Shown here piece after piece: positions 37,866 to 46,917 of a stretch of 64,000 bases of DNA. The position numbers were made by a program, and so were the translations under genes. The notes under the pieces are model-generated. The model searched no databases and was not told the DNA's origin. It worked only from the letters and a program-made list of their open reading frames with translations. The stretch is from Denitratimonas sp037478135 (GTDB lineage Bacteria > Pseudomonadota > Gammaproteobacteria > Xanthomonadales > Xanthomonadaceae), in the NCBI RefSeq assembly GCF_037478135.1, contig NZ_JBBHDV010000013.1, forward strand, positions 52,540 to 116,539, read 5' to 3'. Position 1 is the stretch's first letter; the number at the start of each line of letters is the position of its first letter.

Positions 37866-38900
37866 ATGCCCAGCCTGCGGACCCACGCCACCCACTGGTT
37901 CGAGCGGCGCTGGTACGGCGCGGCGCAGCCGGGGGTGTTTCTCGGCGCGCTGTCACGCCTGTTCCGCCGCATAGCGGTGGCGCGGCGCGAACGCTATCTG
38001 GCGGCGCTGGCTGGTGATCCATCAGCCGCACGGCATTTGCCGCAGCGGGCGGAGGTGCCGGTCATCGTGGTCGGCAACCTGGCCATCGGCGGGGCCGGCA
38101 AAACCCCGCTCACCATTGCCTTGGCACAGGCGCTGTCCAGGCGCGGATTCCGCCCTGGCGTGATTTCGCGCGGCTACGGCCGGCGCGGCACCACGCCGCA
38201 CCGGGTGCAGGCCTTGGATACGCCAGCAACAGCCGGTGACGAACCCCTGCTGATTTCGCGCCGTGCAGAGGTGCCGGTCGCAGTGGCGGCACGCCGCATC
38301 GACGCGGCCCGGCTTTTGACCGCCAGTGGCGACGTGGATGTGCTGATAGCCGACGACGGCCTGCAGCACTACGCCCTGGCGCGCGACATCGAGATCCTTG
38401 TGATCGACGGCGTGCGCCGTCTCGGCAATGCGAGGATGCTGCCGGCCGGCCCGCTGCGGGAACCGGCTTCACGCCGCAATGCTTGCGATTTCGTCGTACA
38501 CAACGGCGGTGCGCCGGCACCGGGCGAAATTCCGATGCGGCTGGAGCTGCTGCATGCCCATCCACTGGCCGGCGGCAGCGCGAAGGCGCTCAAGGAGTTC
38601 GCCGGCAGCAGGGTGCATGCCGTCGCGGGCATTGGCCACCCGGAGCGCTTCTTCAACTCGCTGCGCGAACTCGGGCTGGAGGTGGAACCGCACGCCTTCG
38701 CCGATCACCACACCTTCAGCGCGGCGGACCTGGATTTCGGCGATCGGGCACCGGTGCTGATGACCGAGAAGGACGCGGTCAAATGCACCGCGTTCGCGCG
38801 CGAGAACTGGTTTTCCGTACCGGCCAGCGCGCACCTGCCGGACGCTTTCTTCGATGCGGTTGCAGCACGACTCGCGGCCCTGCAAGGAAATGATCGATGA
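37866..38900 (+). CDS. lpxK: Tetraacyldisaccharide 4'-kinase LpxK
   Basis: 344 residues from the ATG at 37866, one base after the msbA stop. The P-loop is VVGNLAIGGAGKTPLT; SRGYGRRG, ADDGLQHYALARD and GIGHPERFF are family motifs. Phosphorylates the 4' position of the lipid A precursor at the inner membrane. The adjoining kdsB start overlaps its stop. Confidence 0.95.
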   Translation: MPSLRTHATHWFERRWYGAAQPGVFLGALSRLFRRIAVARRERYLAALAGDPSAARHLPQRAEVPVIVVGNLAIGGAGKTPLTIALAQALSRRGFRPGVISRGYGRRGTTPHRVQALDTPATAGDEPLLISRRAEVPVAVAARRIDAARLLTASGDVDVLIADDGLQHYALARDIEILVIDGVRRLGNARMLPAGPLREPASRRNACDFVVHNGGAPAPGEIPMRLELLHAHPLAGGSAKALKEFAGSRVHAVAGIGHPERFFNSLRELGLEVEPHAFADHHTFSAADLDFGDRAPVLMTEKDAVKCTAFARENWFSVPASAHLPDAFFDAVAARLAALQGNDR

Positions 38901-39664
38901 GCACCCCGGACTTCGTCGTCGCGATTCCCGCGCGCTACGGTTCCACCCGGCTGCCGGCCAAGGCACTGCGCCTGATCGCCGACGAGCCGATGATCGTCCA
39001 CGTGGTGCGCCGCGCCAGCGAGGCCGGTGCGCGCGAAGTGGTCGTGGCCACCGACGATGCGCGCATCGCCGATGCGCTCGCACCGCTGGGCGTCAGCGTT
39101 TGCATGACCTCGGCCGCACACGCCTCCGGCACCGATCGTCTGGCCGAATGCGCGCAGCTGCGCGGCTGGTCCGACGACACCCTGGTCGTGAATCTCCAGG
39201 GCGACGAACCGCAGGCGCCCCCGGCCGCGATCCGCGCTGCGGCACAGGTGTTGCTCGACAGCGGCGCACAGATCGCCACACTCGCCCAGCCTATTGCCGG
39301 CACCAACGAATTATTCGATCCCAATTGCGTGAAACTGGTGCGCGACGCCGACGGCCTCGCCCTGTATTTCAGCCGCGCCCCGATCCCCTGGCACCGCGAC
39401 GCCTTCGCCAGTGATCGCATCACATTGCCGGCAGAAAACGCCTGGCTTCGCCACATCGGCCTCTACGCCTACCGCGTCGCCCATCTGCGCGACTTCGCTG
39501 CGATGCCGCCCGGCACTCTGGAGCAGATCGAATCACTCGAACAACTGCGCGCCCTGGAAGCCGGCTGGCGCATCGCCGCCGCCCTCAGCCCCGAACCGTT
39601 CCCGGCCGGCGTGGATACGGAAGAAGACCTGCTGCGGGTGGAGCAGGAAATGCGGGTGCGCTGA
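38897..39664 (+). CDS. kdsB: CMP-Kdo synthetase KdsB
   Basis: 255 residues. Nucleotide-binding VVAIPARYGSTRLPAKAL, VVVATDDARIADAL, VVNLQGDEP and the C-terminal GVDTEEDLLRVE are diagnostic. Activates Kdo with CTP for transfer to lipid A. Last gene of the exbB-kdsB run; starts by ATGA overlap with lpxK and is followed by a strong hairpin. Confidence 0.95.
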   Translation: MSTPDFVVAIPARYGSTRLPAKALRLIADEPMIVHVVRRASEAGAREVVVATDDARIADALAPLGVSVCMTSAAHASGTDRLAECAQLRGWSDDTLVVNLQGDEPQAPPAAIRAAAQVLLDSGAQIATLAQPIAGTNELFDPNCVKLVRDADGLALYFSRAPIPWHRDAFASDRITLPAENAWLRHIGLYAYRVAHLRDFAAMPPGTLEQIESLEQLRALEAGWRIAAALSPEPFPAGVDTEEDLLRVEQEMRVR

Positions 39665-39769
39665 GCGTCACACCTCCAGCACGTTGACCGCCGGCCCGTG
39701 CGATGCAGCGGCCAGGTGCTGATCGTGCATCCCAATCTGCATGGTCCACGACAAGCTGGCACGTTGCCC

Positions 39770-39805
39770 GCCGAACTCCACCATGCCTTCCTGGTGGAGT
39801 TCGGC
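39770..39805. terminator. Bidirectional hairpin between kdsB and copB
   Basis: Perfect 14-bp stem GCCGAACTCCACCA/TGGTGGAGTTCGGC with an 8-base loop, 6 bp beyond the copB stop and between converging genes. Plus-strand flank is TTGCCCTT, so the T run is poor, but position and stem strength favour a terminator. Confidence 0.65.
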
Positions 39806-39811
39806 TTGCCC

Positions 39812-40702
39812 TTAAAACCAGAATCTCAGCCCGGCCACCCATTGTCCGCCTTGTTCGGCCTCGGGAACATTGCCTGCGTCATGGCGGATGTATCCGATGT
39901 AGGGAGCCAAATCCGGGCGGATTTCGTAGCGCAGTTTTATGCCGGTTTCCACGCCGCTCCAGCCGGATTCGACGCCGTGGCGCGGGTCGCTCGATGCGGT
40001 GACGCCGGTGGCCAATGAGGGGGTCAGGATCCAGCGCCAGGTGAGGAGCAGTTCGTATTCCGCGTGCAGGCTCAGCTCGGCTTGGCCCGGCCCGCCGAGA
40101 TAGAGCATGGCGTCGACTTCGAACTGGTACGGCGCCAGGCCCTGCATGCCGATGGCGGCCCGGGTTTGCGATGGCCCGGGGCGACTGTCATGACGGATGC
40201 CGGCGACGGTGTCCCACCAGGGGCCGATGGCGTGGCCCCACAAGGCTTCGATGTGGGCGCTGCCGGTGCGGCCTGAACGGCGCTCGCCCGATGTTTTCAG
40301 CCAGAGTTTGTTGATGTCCCGGCCAATCCAGGTGGTGGCGTTCCAGCCGAAGCGGCCGCTTCCGCCATCACGCGCGCGTCGCCATTCAAGGCCATCGACG
40401 AGGGTCTTGAAATAAATGGCGTCGTCGTCCATGCCGTGATCGGCCATCGACATTCCACCCAGATCCGGAAAGGCGGCGGCGCGGTCTGCGTCGGTGATCG
40501 GAGCGAGGGCAGGGCCGCTCGGGGTGTGGTGTTCGTGCTGGGCATGGTCATGTGTGGAGTGATCCGTCGCGTGCTTGCTGCTGGTTTCCGAGTGCTCAGA
40601 GTGGTGCGCGTGGTGGGCGTGATCGTGCGATTGCGCCAGCGCGGGCCCGCCCAGTGCACAGCCCAGAGTCAGGAGCAGACGGGTGAGGGCAGGCTGTTTC
40701 AT
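39812..40702 (-). CDS. copB: Copper resistance outer-membrane protein CopB
   Basis: 296 residues from MKQPALTRLL at 40702, with a signal peptide ending ...GPALAQS. A His-rich stretch (HDHAHHAHHSEHSE) and Met/His segment GGMSMADHGMDDDA precede the CopB beta-barrel region, which ends WVAGLRFWF with the terminal Phe expected of outer-membrane proteins. The start overlaps the copA stop by ATGA. Part of the copL-copA-copB operon known from Xanthomonas. Confidence 0.93.
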   Translation of the reverse strand: MKQPALTRLLLTLGCALGGPALAQSHDHAHHAHHSEHSETSSKHATDHSTHDHAQHEHHTPSGPALAPITDADRAAAFPDLGGMSMADHGMDDDAIYFKTLVDGLEWRRARDGGSGRFGWNATTWIGRDINKLWLKTSGERRSGRTGSAHIEALWGHAIGPWWDTVAGIRHDSRPGPSQTRAAIGMQGLAPYQFEVDAMLYLGGPGQAELSLHAEYELLLTWRWILTPSLATGVTASSDPRHGVESGWSGVETGIKLRYEIRPDLAPYIGYIRHDAGNVPEAEQGGQWVAGLRFWF

Positions 40703-42543
40703 GCCGGCTCCTCCACCCGCACTTCGCGGAACATGCCGGTTTCCATGTGATAGAGCAGGTGGCAGTGGAAGGCCCAGCGTCCCAACGCATCGGCGGTGAC
40801 GCGGAAGCTGCGGCGGGTTCCGGGGGGGATCGTGATGGTGTGTTTGCGCACCTGGAAGCGGCCGTGTTCGTCCTCCAGGTCGCTCCACAGGCCATGCAGA
40901 TGGATCGGGTGTTCCATCATCGTGTCATTGACCAGCACGATGCGCACGCGCTCACCGTAGATCAGCCGCAGTGGTTCGGCACTGGAGAACTTGATGCCGT
41001 CAAATGACCACGAAAAGCGTTCCATATGGCCGGTGAGGTGAAGTTCCAGCGTGCGTGAGGGCTCGCGTCCGTCCGGGTCCGGAAAGCTGCTGCGCATCTG
41101 GGCATAGGTGAGCACCTGACGTCCGTTGTTGCGCAGGCCGATGCCCGGGTCGTCGAGCTTGGGCGCGGGCGTCATGGTTTGCATGTCCACGTGCGGGTTG
41201 CCGGTTTCGCTGGCCGGGTGAGACTGCATCGTCATGCCGGGCATGGCGTGGGCATCGTGTGCGCTGGCGGCTGCGGCGTGATGCGCATGGTCTGCATGTT
41301 CATCGTGATTGGCATGGCCCGCATGGCCGGCATGGCCGGCATGTGGATCGGCAGCGTGGTTCATTTGCGCATGGTCACCATGCGCGCCGTGGTCGTGGCC
41401 CATATCGGCCATGGTGAGGTAGACAGGTTTGTCCAACGCCGGAATCGGCGCATCCATGCCGTTGCGCGGTGCCAGCGTGGCGCGGGCGTAGCCGGTGCGG
41501 TCGTAGTTCTGCGCGAAGATGGTGTAGGCGCGGTCCTCGGCCGGTTCGACCAGCACATCGTAGGTTTCCGCCACCGCGATACGGATTTCATCAACCGTCA
41601 CCGGCTGTACCGGCTGGCCATCGGCCGCGATCACGGTGAGTTTCAGGCCGGGGATGCGCAGGTCGAAATAGCTCATCGCCGAGCCATTGATCAGCCGCAG
41701 CAGCACGCGTTCACCGGGCTGGAACAGGCCGGTCCAGTTGCCTGCCGGCGTGACCCCGTTGGTCAGGAAGGTGTATTCGAAGCCGTTGACGTCGGCCAGA
41801 TCGCTCGGGCTCATCCGCATCCGGCCCCAGCCTTTGCGGTCTTCAACGGTGTCGGCCCAGCCGTGCTCGCGCACATCGGCGAGGAAGTCCGCCAGCGTGC
41901 GGCGGCGCCGGTTGTAGTAGTGCGACTGCTTCTTCAGACGGGCAAGCAGACGGTGCGGGTCCAGATCGGTCCAGTCGGAAAACAGCAGCACGTGTTCGCG
42001 CTCCCATTGGGGTGCCGGTGCGTCGCGTGGTTCCACGATCATCGCGCCGTACATGCCGACCTGTTCCTGTGCGCCGGAGTGGCTGTGATACCAGTAGGTG
42101 CCGTGCTGGCGCAGGCGATAACGGTAGGTGAACTGCTCCCCGGGCGCGATGCCATGGAAGCTCAGGCCGGGCACGCCATCCATGTTGGCCGGCAGCAGAA
42201 TGCCGTGCCAGTGAATCGAGGTGTCCACGTCGAGCATGTTTTTCACGCGAATCAGGACGTCATCGCCTTCGCGAAAACGCAGGATCGGTGCCGGCAGGCT
42301 GCCGTTGACGGTGATGGCGCGGCGCGCGCGGCCGGTGAAGTTCACCAGCGTTTCGCCGATGGCAAGGTCCAGTTGCGGCCCTTCCAGCACGCCAGGTTGG
42401 CCAGCCAGGGGCAATGTGCCGGTGCTGGCACGAGCATGGGTAATCCAGCCACAGGAGGCGATGGCGCCACCCAGTGTCAGGCCCTGGACGAAACGACGGC
42501 GCGACAGGCCGGCATCGGCCGGCATGGGAGTAACGTGTTGCAT
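40699..42543 (-). CDS. copA: CopA multicopper oxidase, copper resistance
   Basis: 614 residues. Twin-arginine signal SRRRFVQGLTLGG exports the folded protein to the periplasm. Copper ligands are in SIHWHGILLP, YWYHSHSGAQ, HPIHLHGLW and HCHLLYHMETGM, the full multicopper-oxidase set. A His/Met-rich insert at roughly residues 385-450 (GHDHGAHGDHAQMNH ...) likely stores extra copper. It is translated between the CopL-like protein and CopB. Confidence 0.95.
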   Translation of the reverse strand: MQHVTPMPADAGLSRRRFVQGLTLGGAIASCGWITHARASTGTLPLAGQPGVLEGPQLDLAIGETLVNFTGRARRAITVNGSLPAPILRFREGDDVLIRVKNMLDVDTSIHWHGILLPANMDGVPGLSFHGIAPGEQFTYRYRLRQHGTYWYHSHSGAQEQVGMYGAMIVEPRDAPAPQWEREHVLLFSDWTDLDPHRLLARLKKQSHYYNRRRRTLADFLADVREHGWADTVEDRKGWGRMRMSPSDLADVNGFEYTFLTNGVTPAGNWTGLFQPGERVLLRLINGSAMSYFDLRIPGLKLTVIAADGQPVQPVTVDEIRIAVAETYDVLVEPAEDRAYTIFAQNYDRTGYARATLAPRNGMDAPIPALDKPVYLTMADMGHDHGAHGDHAQMNHAADPHAGHAGHAGHANHDEHADHAHHAAAASAHDAHAMPGMTMQSHPASETGNPHVDMQTMTPAPKLDDPGIGLRNNGRQVLTYAQMRSSFPDPDGREPSRTLELHLTGHMERFSWSFDGIKFSSAEPLRLIYGERVRIVLVNDTMMEHPIHLHGLWSDLEDEHGRFQVRKHTITIPPGTRRSFRVTADALGRWAFHCHLLYHMETGMFREVRVEEPA

Positions 42544-42619
42544 TGGATATCTCCGGACAGAAACGGTGGCGCGCCGCCCCTGCGGAGGGACGACACGCGG
42601 AACTACCGCAGCAAAAGCG

Positions 42620-43093
42620 TCAGGCGGAGATGGGAGGGCGCAGATCGGGAGCGAAGCTGGCCACGGGCGGGCGGGTTGCGACGCGCGGGGCTGTCGGAGT
42701 CGAAAGCACCCCGGCGGTGAGGTGATCGGATGCGCCGATCAGGATGCTGCCATTGAGCGCACATCCACAGGGGCAGCCTGCATCGATGCAGATACCAGCA
42801 TCGTGGGCACCCAGAGCGTGGGTGTCGTGGCGCAGGATCGCGTGGGTGGGTCCGGCCTCGGGTTCGACCTGCGCGCGCTGCTCGTGGCACGGCATGGGGT
42901 GTTCGGAAGACTGGATTTGCGTGCCTGCATCGATGGGGTGTGCGCCGTGCAGTGGCATGGCGCCGCGCAGGCCGGAGGTGTCCAGCACCAGCAGCAACAA
43001 GATCAGCATTTGGAACAGCGTGCGCAGTTGGGGCATGCAGGTGGAGGCAAGTGAGGTCAGGCGCAGTGGTCGTGCGTGGATTGGAGACTGCAT
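42620..43093 (-). CDS. CopL-like small copper-responsive protein
   Basis: 157 residues as drawn; Met20 at 43036 (MPQLRTLFQMLILLLLVLD) may be the true start because it begins a clean signal peptide. The mature part carries likely metal ligands: HPMPCHEQ, several His and CIDAGCPCGCALN. Its position directly before copA matches copL of xanthomonads, needed there for copper induction of copAB. Assignment rests on position and composition. Confidence 0.55.
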   Translation of the reverse strand: MQSPIHARPLRLTSLASTCMPQLRTLFQMLILLLLVLDTSGLRGAMPLHGAHPIDAGTQIQSSEHPMPCHEQRAQVEPEAGPTHAILRHDTHALGAHDAGICIDAGCPCGCALNGSILIGASDHLTAGVLSTPTAPRVATRPPVASFAPDLRPPISA

Positions 43094-43125
43094 GGGATGC
43101 GGAAAAGTTTCAATGGATGCACGCC

Positions 43126-43146
43126 GCCTGCTGATTTGATGCAGGC
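43126..43146. promoter_or_regulatory. Inverted repeat upstream of the copL-copA-copB operon
   Basis: GCCTGC and GCAGGC flank a 9-base AT-rich spacer, 33 bp upstream of the copL-like start. The spacing suits a dimeric repressor or activator site; it may also form a leader hairpin. No regulator gene for the operon is seen in the window. Confidence 0.35.
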
Positions 43147-43238
43147 CACAGGCTCGCGTTCTATCTTACGGGCGGGCATGATGCAGCGCGCGCCGGGGGG
43201 CGCCGATCATGTGTGGCATATGGCCCGGGGGAGGCTTG

Positions 43239-44117
43239 ATGGCTGACAACAGCATTCTGATGATTTTTCTGCCGCTGGCACTGGCCGTCCTGATGGCGGG
43301 CTTGGGTCTTAATCTGACGCTGGCTGATTTCGCGCGGGTCGCAAGGCAGCCGCGTGCGGTGCTGGTGGCGTTGGCGGTGCAATCGCTGCTGTTGCCGCCG
43401 GTGGCGTTCGGGCTGGCCTGGCTGCTGGGTTTGCCGCCGGAACTGGCGGTGGGTCTGGTGCTGTTGTCGGCCTCGCCCGGTGGCGTCACTGCCAACATCT
43501 TCAGTCATCTGGCGCGCGGTGATGTCGCGCTGAACGTGACGCTGACGGCGGTCAACAGCGCGCTGGCGCTGATCACGCTGCCGCTCTGGACAGGGCTGGC
43601 ACTGCAGTGGTTCATGGACAGTGACAGCGCGGTGCCGCCGCCGTTGCGCAAACTGCTTGAGGTGGCCGTGATTGTCGTGGTGCCGGTGGTGCTGGGCATG
43701 GTGTTGCGTGCCTGGCGGCCGAAGCTGGCCGATGCCGCAGAAAAGCCGGTGCGGGCCATGTCCACGATGCTGCTGGTGGCGCTGATCGCGCTGGCGATCG
43801 TCAGCGAATTCGAGGTGCTGCGCAATTACGCTGCCGTGGTGGGTCTGGCGTGTCTGGGCTTCAATCTGATCAGCCTGTTTTCCGGCTATTTCGCTGGGCT
43901 GGTGAGCCGGCTTGGCCGGCCGCAGGCGATCGCCATCGGCTTTGAGATCAGCATCCACAACAGCACGTTGGCGATTATCCTGGCGCTGCAGGTGCTGGGC
44001 AACGAGCGCATCGCGATTCCGGCGGCGGTGTATGCGGTGCTGATGTATCCAGTAGCGGCGGGGTTCGTGTACTGGCTGAACCGGCGCGCGCGGCAGCAAG
44101 CGGCGGCAGGCGGATGA
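43239..44117 (+). CDS. Bile acid:sodium symporter (SBF)-family transporter
   Basis: 292 residues from ATG at 43239, preceded by GGGGGAGG. Around nine hydrophobic helices; family motifs LVLLSASPGGVTANIFSHLARG and IGFEISIHNSTLAIILAL. The family moves organic anions with sodium; the substrate cannot be told. Divergent from the copper operon. Confidence 0.9.
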   Translation: MADNSILMIFLPLALAVLMAGLGLNLTLADFARVARQPRAVLVALAVQSLLLPPVAFGLAWLLGLPPELAVGLVLLSASPGGVTANIFSHLARGDVALNVTLTAVNSALALITLPLWTGLALQWFMDSDSAVPPPLRKLLEVAVIVVVPVVLGMVLRAWRPKLADAAEKPVRAMSTMLLVALIALAIVSEFEVLRNYAAVVGLACLGFNLISLFSGYFAGLVSRLGRPQAIAIGFEISIHNSTLAIILALQVLGNERIAIPAAVYAVLMYPVAAGFVYWLNRRARQQAAAGG

Positions 44118-44170
44118 CGGGATTCAGCTGACGTCTCATCCAGTGAGACAGGCAGGCGCATACTGGCGGC

Positions 44171-45295
44171 ATGAAAACGCCGCCGTCCATCCTTGATGCG
44201 CCCACTGACCCGCTCGGCGCTCCTACCCGGATCAAGGGTCGGGGCGTGGCGTCCAATCCTGCCGGCCGTTTCGAATCGCTGCGTCGGGTACGGGAAGACG
44301 ATGGCTGGACTCCGGACGAGCTGCTGGAGCCGCCTGCGCGCCCGAAAACGCAGGTCACGCTGGAAACCGCGCGCAGCATCATCAGCCGCAACGATTCGCC
44401 GGATCTGGGATTCGACCAGTCGATCAATCCTTATCGCGGCTGCGAACATGGTTGCGTTTATTGCTATGCACGGCCGTCGCATGGCTATCTCAACCTGTCT
44501 GCCGGGCTGGATTTCGAGACGAAGCTGTTCGCCAAGGCCAATGCGGCGGATCTGCTGCGTGCCGAGCTGGGCAAGCGCGGCTACGTCTGCTCGCCGATCA
44601 ACCTTGGCGCGAACACCGATCCCTACCAGCCGATCGAGCGCCGCCACGCGATCACCCGCAGCGTGCTGGAGGTGCTGTCGGAAACGCAGCACCCGGCCAC
44701 CATCGTCACCAAGAACGCACTGGTCGAGCGCGACATTGAACTGCTGGCCGACATGGCCAAACGCCGGCTGGTGCACGTGTTCGTTTCCGTCACCACACTC
44801 GACAACCGCCTGTCGGCCACGCTCGAACCACGCGCCAGCGCACCGCATCGCCGCCTGCAAGCGGTGAAAACGCTCAACGCCGCCGGTGTGCCGTGTGGGG
44901 TGATGGTGGCGCCGGTGATCCCCTTCGTCACCGACCAGTTCATGGAATCCATCCTCGAACAGGCCGCCGCAGCCGGTGCGCGCGTGGCCGGCTACACCGT
45001 GCTGCGCCTGCCATACGAGGTGAAGGATCTGATGCGCGAATGGCTGGCCCTGCATCTGCCCGAGCGCGCCGCGCATGTGATGAACGTGCTGCGCGAGATG
45101 CGCGGCGGGCGCGACAACGATCCTGCGTTCGGCAGCCGCATGCGCGGGCAGGGCGCCTATGCCGATCTGCTGCGCCAGCGCTTCGCCGTGGCTTGCCGGA
45201 AGTTCAGCCTCAACCGGGGCCGCGAGGCGCTGGATCTGGATGTGTCGCGTTTCGTGCCGCCGCGGCCACCTTCGCCGCAGGGTGAGCTGTTCTGA
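44171..45295 (+). CDS. Radical SAM protein, PA0069/SplB-like family
   Basis: 374 residues. The 4Fe-4S motif CEHGCVYC is in SINPYRGCEHGCVYCYARPS; the preceding region includes IISRNDSPDLGFDQ. The C-terminus contains LREMRGGRDNDPAFGSRMRG, as in the PA0069 family. The reaction is unknown; the family resembles spore photoproduct lyase but is found in non-sporeformers. Confidence 0.9.
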   Translation: MKTPPSILDAPTDPLGAPTRIKGRGVASNPAGRFESLRRVREDDGWTPDELLEPPARPKTQVTLETARSIISRNDSPDLGFDQSINPYRGCEHGCVYCYARPSHGYLNLSAGLDFETKLFAKANAADLLRAELGKRGYVCSPINLGANTDPYQPIERRHAITRSVLEVLSETQHPATIVTKNALVERDIELLADMAKRRLVHVFVSVTTLDNRLSATLEPRASAPHRRLQAVKTLNAAGVPCGVMVAPVIPFVTDQFMESILEQAAAAGARVAGYTVLRLPYEVKDLMREWLALHLPERAAHVMNVLREMRGGRDNDPAFGSRMRGQGAYADLLRQRFAVACRKFSLNRGREALDLDVSRFVPPRPPSPQGELF

Positions 45296-45390
45296 GCCGA
45301 ATCATCGATGAACGCGGTGACCAGACGGATATCCGCTACGTTGCTGTCCGCCACTAGCATCCGGGTTCCATTTTCACAGGCGAACGATCC

Positions 45391-46446
45391 ATGTATCGAT
45401 GCGGTGCAGTGTTGTGTGCGGCCCTGCTGGCCATGGCCCCTGCGACGGCGCAGTTGGCCGAACACACTCAAGGCGAAGAGGTGCTGATCGAGGAGTTGCC
45501 CATCACTGCTGATGCATTGCCTTCGCGCGACGAGGCCATCGTGCTGGAAACCCTGGTGGTCAGCGGCACGATGCCGGGGCCGGGCATGTGGAAGGTGCGG
45601 CGTGACGGCCACACGATGTGGATCCTGGGCACTCTGCAACCTGTGGCGCGGCGGATGGAGTGGGAGTCGGAGGCGGTCGAGCGCCAGATCGCGGTCTCGG
45701 ATTTCGTGCTGCTGTCGCCCTCGGCGAAGTTCGATATCGGCCGTGGGCGCTTGCGTTCGATGCTGCTGGTGCCTTCGATGCTGCGCGCACGGCGCAATCC
45801 GGATGGCGACCGGTTGGTGGATGCCGTGCCCGAGGCTGATTACGCACGCTGGCTGGTGTTGAAGGAGCGCTGGATGGGGCGTGATCGCGCAGTCGAAAAG
45901 CGCCGCCCGATCTTCGCCGCGCAGGAGCTGTACGAGGCGGCGGTGGAAAAGTCCGGGCTGCGCTTCAAGGGGCTGGTGTCGCCGGTGGTCAGCAAGGTGG
46001 TGAAGAGGCACGACATCCCGGTCTTCCGCCCGCGCGTGGAGATCACGATTGAGGATCCGAAGGGCGCGATCAAGGCCTTCCGTGACGCCGAGATCGATGA
46101 TGCCGCCTGTTTCCGCAAGACCCTGGATCACCTTGAGGCCGATCTGGAAAAGATGCGCATCCGCGCCAACGCCTGGGCGCGCGGCGACATGCTGACGCTG
46201 CGTGAGATCACCTACGAGGACCAGAGCCGGACCTGCACCGATGCGCTGCTGGAATCGCGTTTCGCGCAGGAGCAGGGCATCGACGATCTGCGTGATCGGC
46301 TCGAAAACGCCTGGCTGGAGGCGGCGGAAAAGGCCATCGCCGAGCACGAAACCAGTTTCGCGGTGCTGCCGATCAGCCGGCTGGTGGCGGCGGATGGTTA
46401 TCTGGCCGCGCTGGCGGCGCGTGGTTACGGGATCGAAGCGCCGTAG
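45391..46446 (+). CDS. TraB/GumN-family protein, exported
   Basis: 351 residues with a signal peptide (MYRCGAVLCAALLAMAPATAQ). MWKVRRDGHTMWILGTLQPV matches the family's opening GT-x-H motif but with Gln instead of His. The rest (CFRKTLDHLEADLEKMRIRANAW, LLESRFAQEQGIDDLRDRLE) fits the TraB/GumN architecture. Function is uncertain; related TIKI proteins are metalloproteases, and the missing His argues against that here. Confidence 0.78.
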   Translation: MYRCGAVLCAALLAMAPATAQLAEHTQGEEVLIEELPITADALPSRDEAIVLETLVVSGTMPGPGMWKVRRDGHTMWILGTLQPVARRMEWESEAVERQIAVSDFVLLSPSAKFDIGRGRLRSMLLVPSMLRARRNPDGDRLVDAVPEADYARWLVLKERWMGRDRAVEKRRPIFAAQELYEAAVEKSGLRFKGLVSPVVSKVVKRHDIPVFRPRVEITIEDPKGAIKAFRDAEIDDAACFRKTLDHLEADLEKMRIRANAWARGDMLTLREITYEDQSRTCTDALLESRFAQEQGIDDLRDRLENAWLEAAEKAIAEHETSFAVLPISRLVAADGYLAALAARGYGIEAP

Positions 46447-46465
46447 GGGCGTTGTTGAGAGGAAA

Positions 46466-46590
46466 GCGCGCCCCACTCAGGTGCGCTCCTGCAACCATGG
46501 TGTATCCAGTGGCAGGGCATACATTGCAGGCCGCGTGCGCGGTTGATTTCCCGGTCGCCGCGGTAGGAGCGCACATCGCAGATGGGCGCG
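46466..46590. repeat. REP-like inverted repeat pair A
   Basis: The element at 46466-46492 (reverse complement starting GCAGGAGCGCAC) and the one at 46562-46590 (GGTAGGAGCGCAC...GGGCGCG) are related inverted copies about 70 bp apart. They lie in the gap 46447-46917 after the GumN-like gene, which holds no gene. Extragenic palindromes of the form GTAGGAGCGC... are common in this group of bacteria. Confidence 0.65.
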
Positions 46591-46610
46591 AAGAATACCG
46601 TCACAGCTGC

Positions 46611-46738
46611 ATAGGTCGGGGTGAGCGAATGCGAACCCCGACGCCGCGGTGTCGGGTCGCTGCGCATCCCGTTCGCCATTTGGATTGGATTGCCAGGTTC
46701 GGAGTGTTGGGGTTCGCGTTCGCTCACCGCCAACCTAT
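46611..46738. repeat. REP-like inverted repeat pair B
   Basis: ATAGGTCGGGGTGAGCGAAT... (46611-46642) and its imperfect reverse complement ending TCACCGCCAACCTAT (46706-46738) form 32-bp arms around a 63-bp centre. The internal GGTGAGCGAA-GCGAACCCC is itself self-complementary, as in bacterial REP/BIME elements. The remainder of the gap, 46739-46917, shows nothing recognisable. Confidence 0.7.
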
Positions 46739-46917
46739 GACGGTTTCCGGATTTTCGGGACTGGTCCTGGTCGGGGTGAGGCTTGCCCGTCACATCGAAC
46801 CGGCAGGCCGCGGTGAGTCTGTTCCCGCAGTAATTCCAGACTCACGCACTGTCAGACTCGCGCGTTGTGCTGGATGAGCCGGGCCACGGCGATGACGTCG
46901 TGTGACCCGGCTGGTCG

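Noticed and set aside
36068..37972. A 634-codon minus-strand frame opposite msbA
   Set aside because: Antisense to a complete ABC transporter with all nucleotide-binding motifs.
39665..39769. Short minus-strand peptide remnant ending ...AVNVLEV after kdsB
   Set aside because: It reads like the tail of a protein, but it is too short to assign and has no conserved motif; kept out of the feature list.
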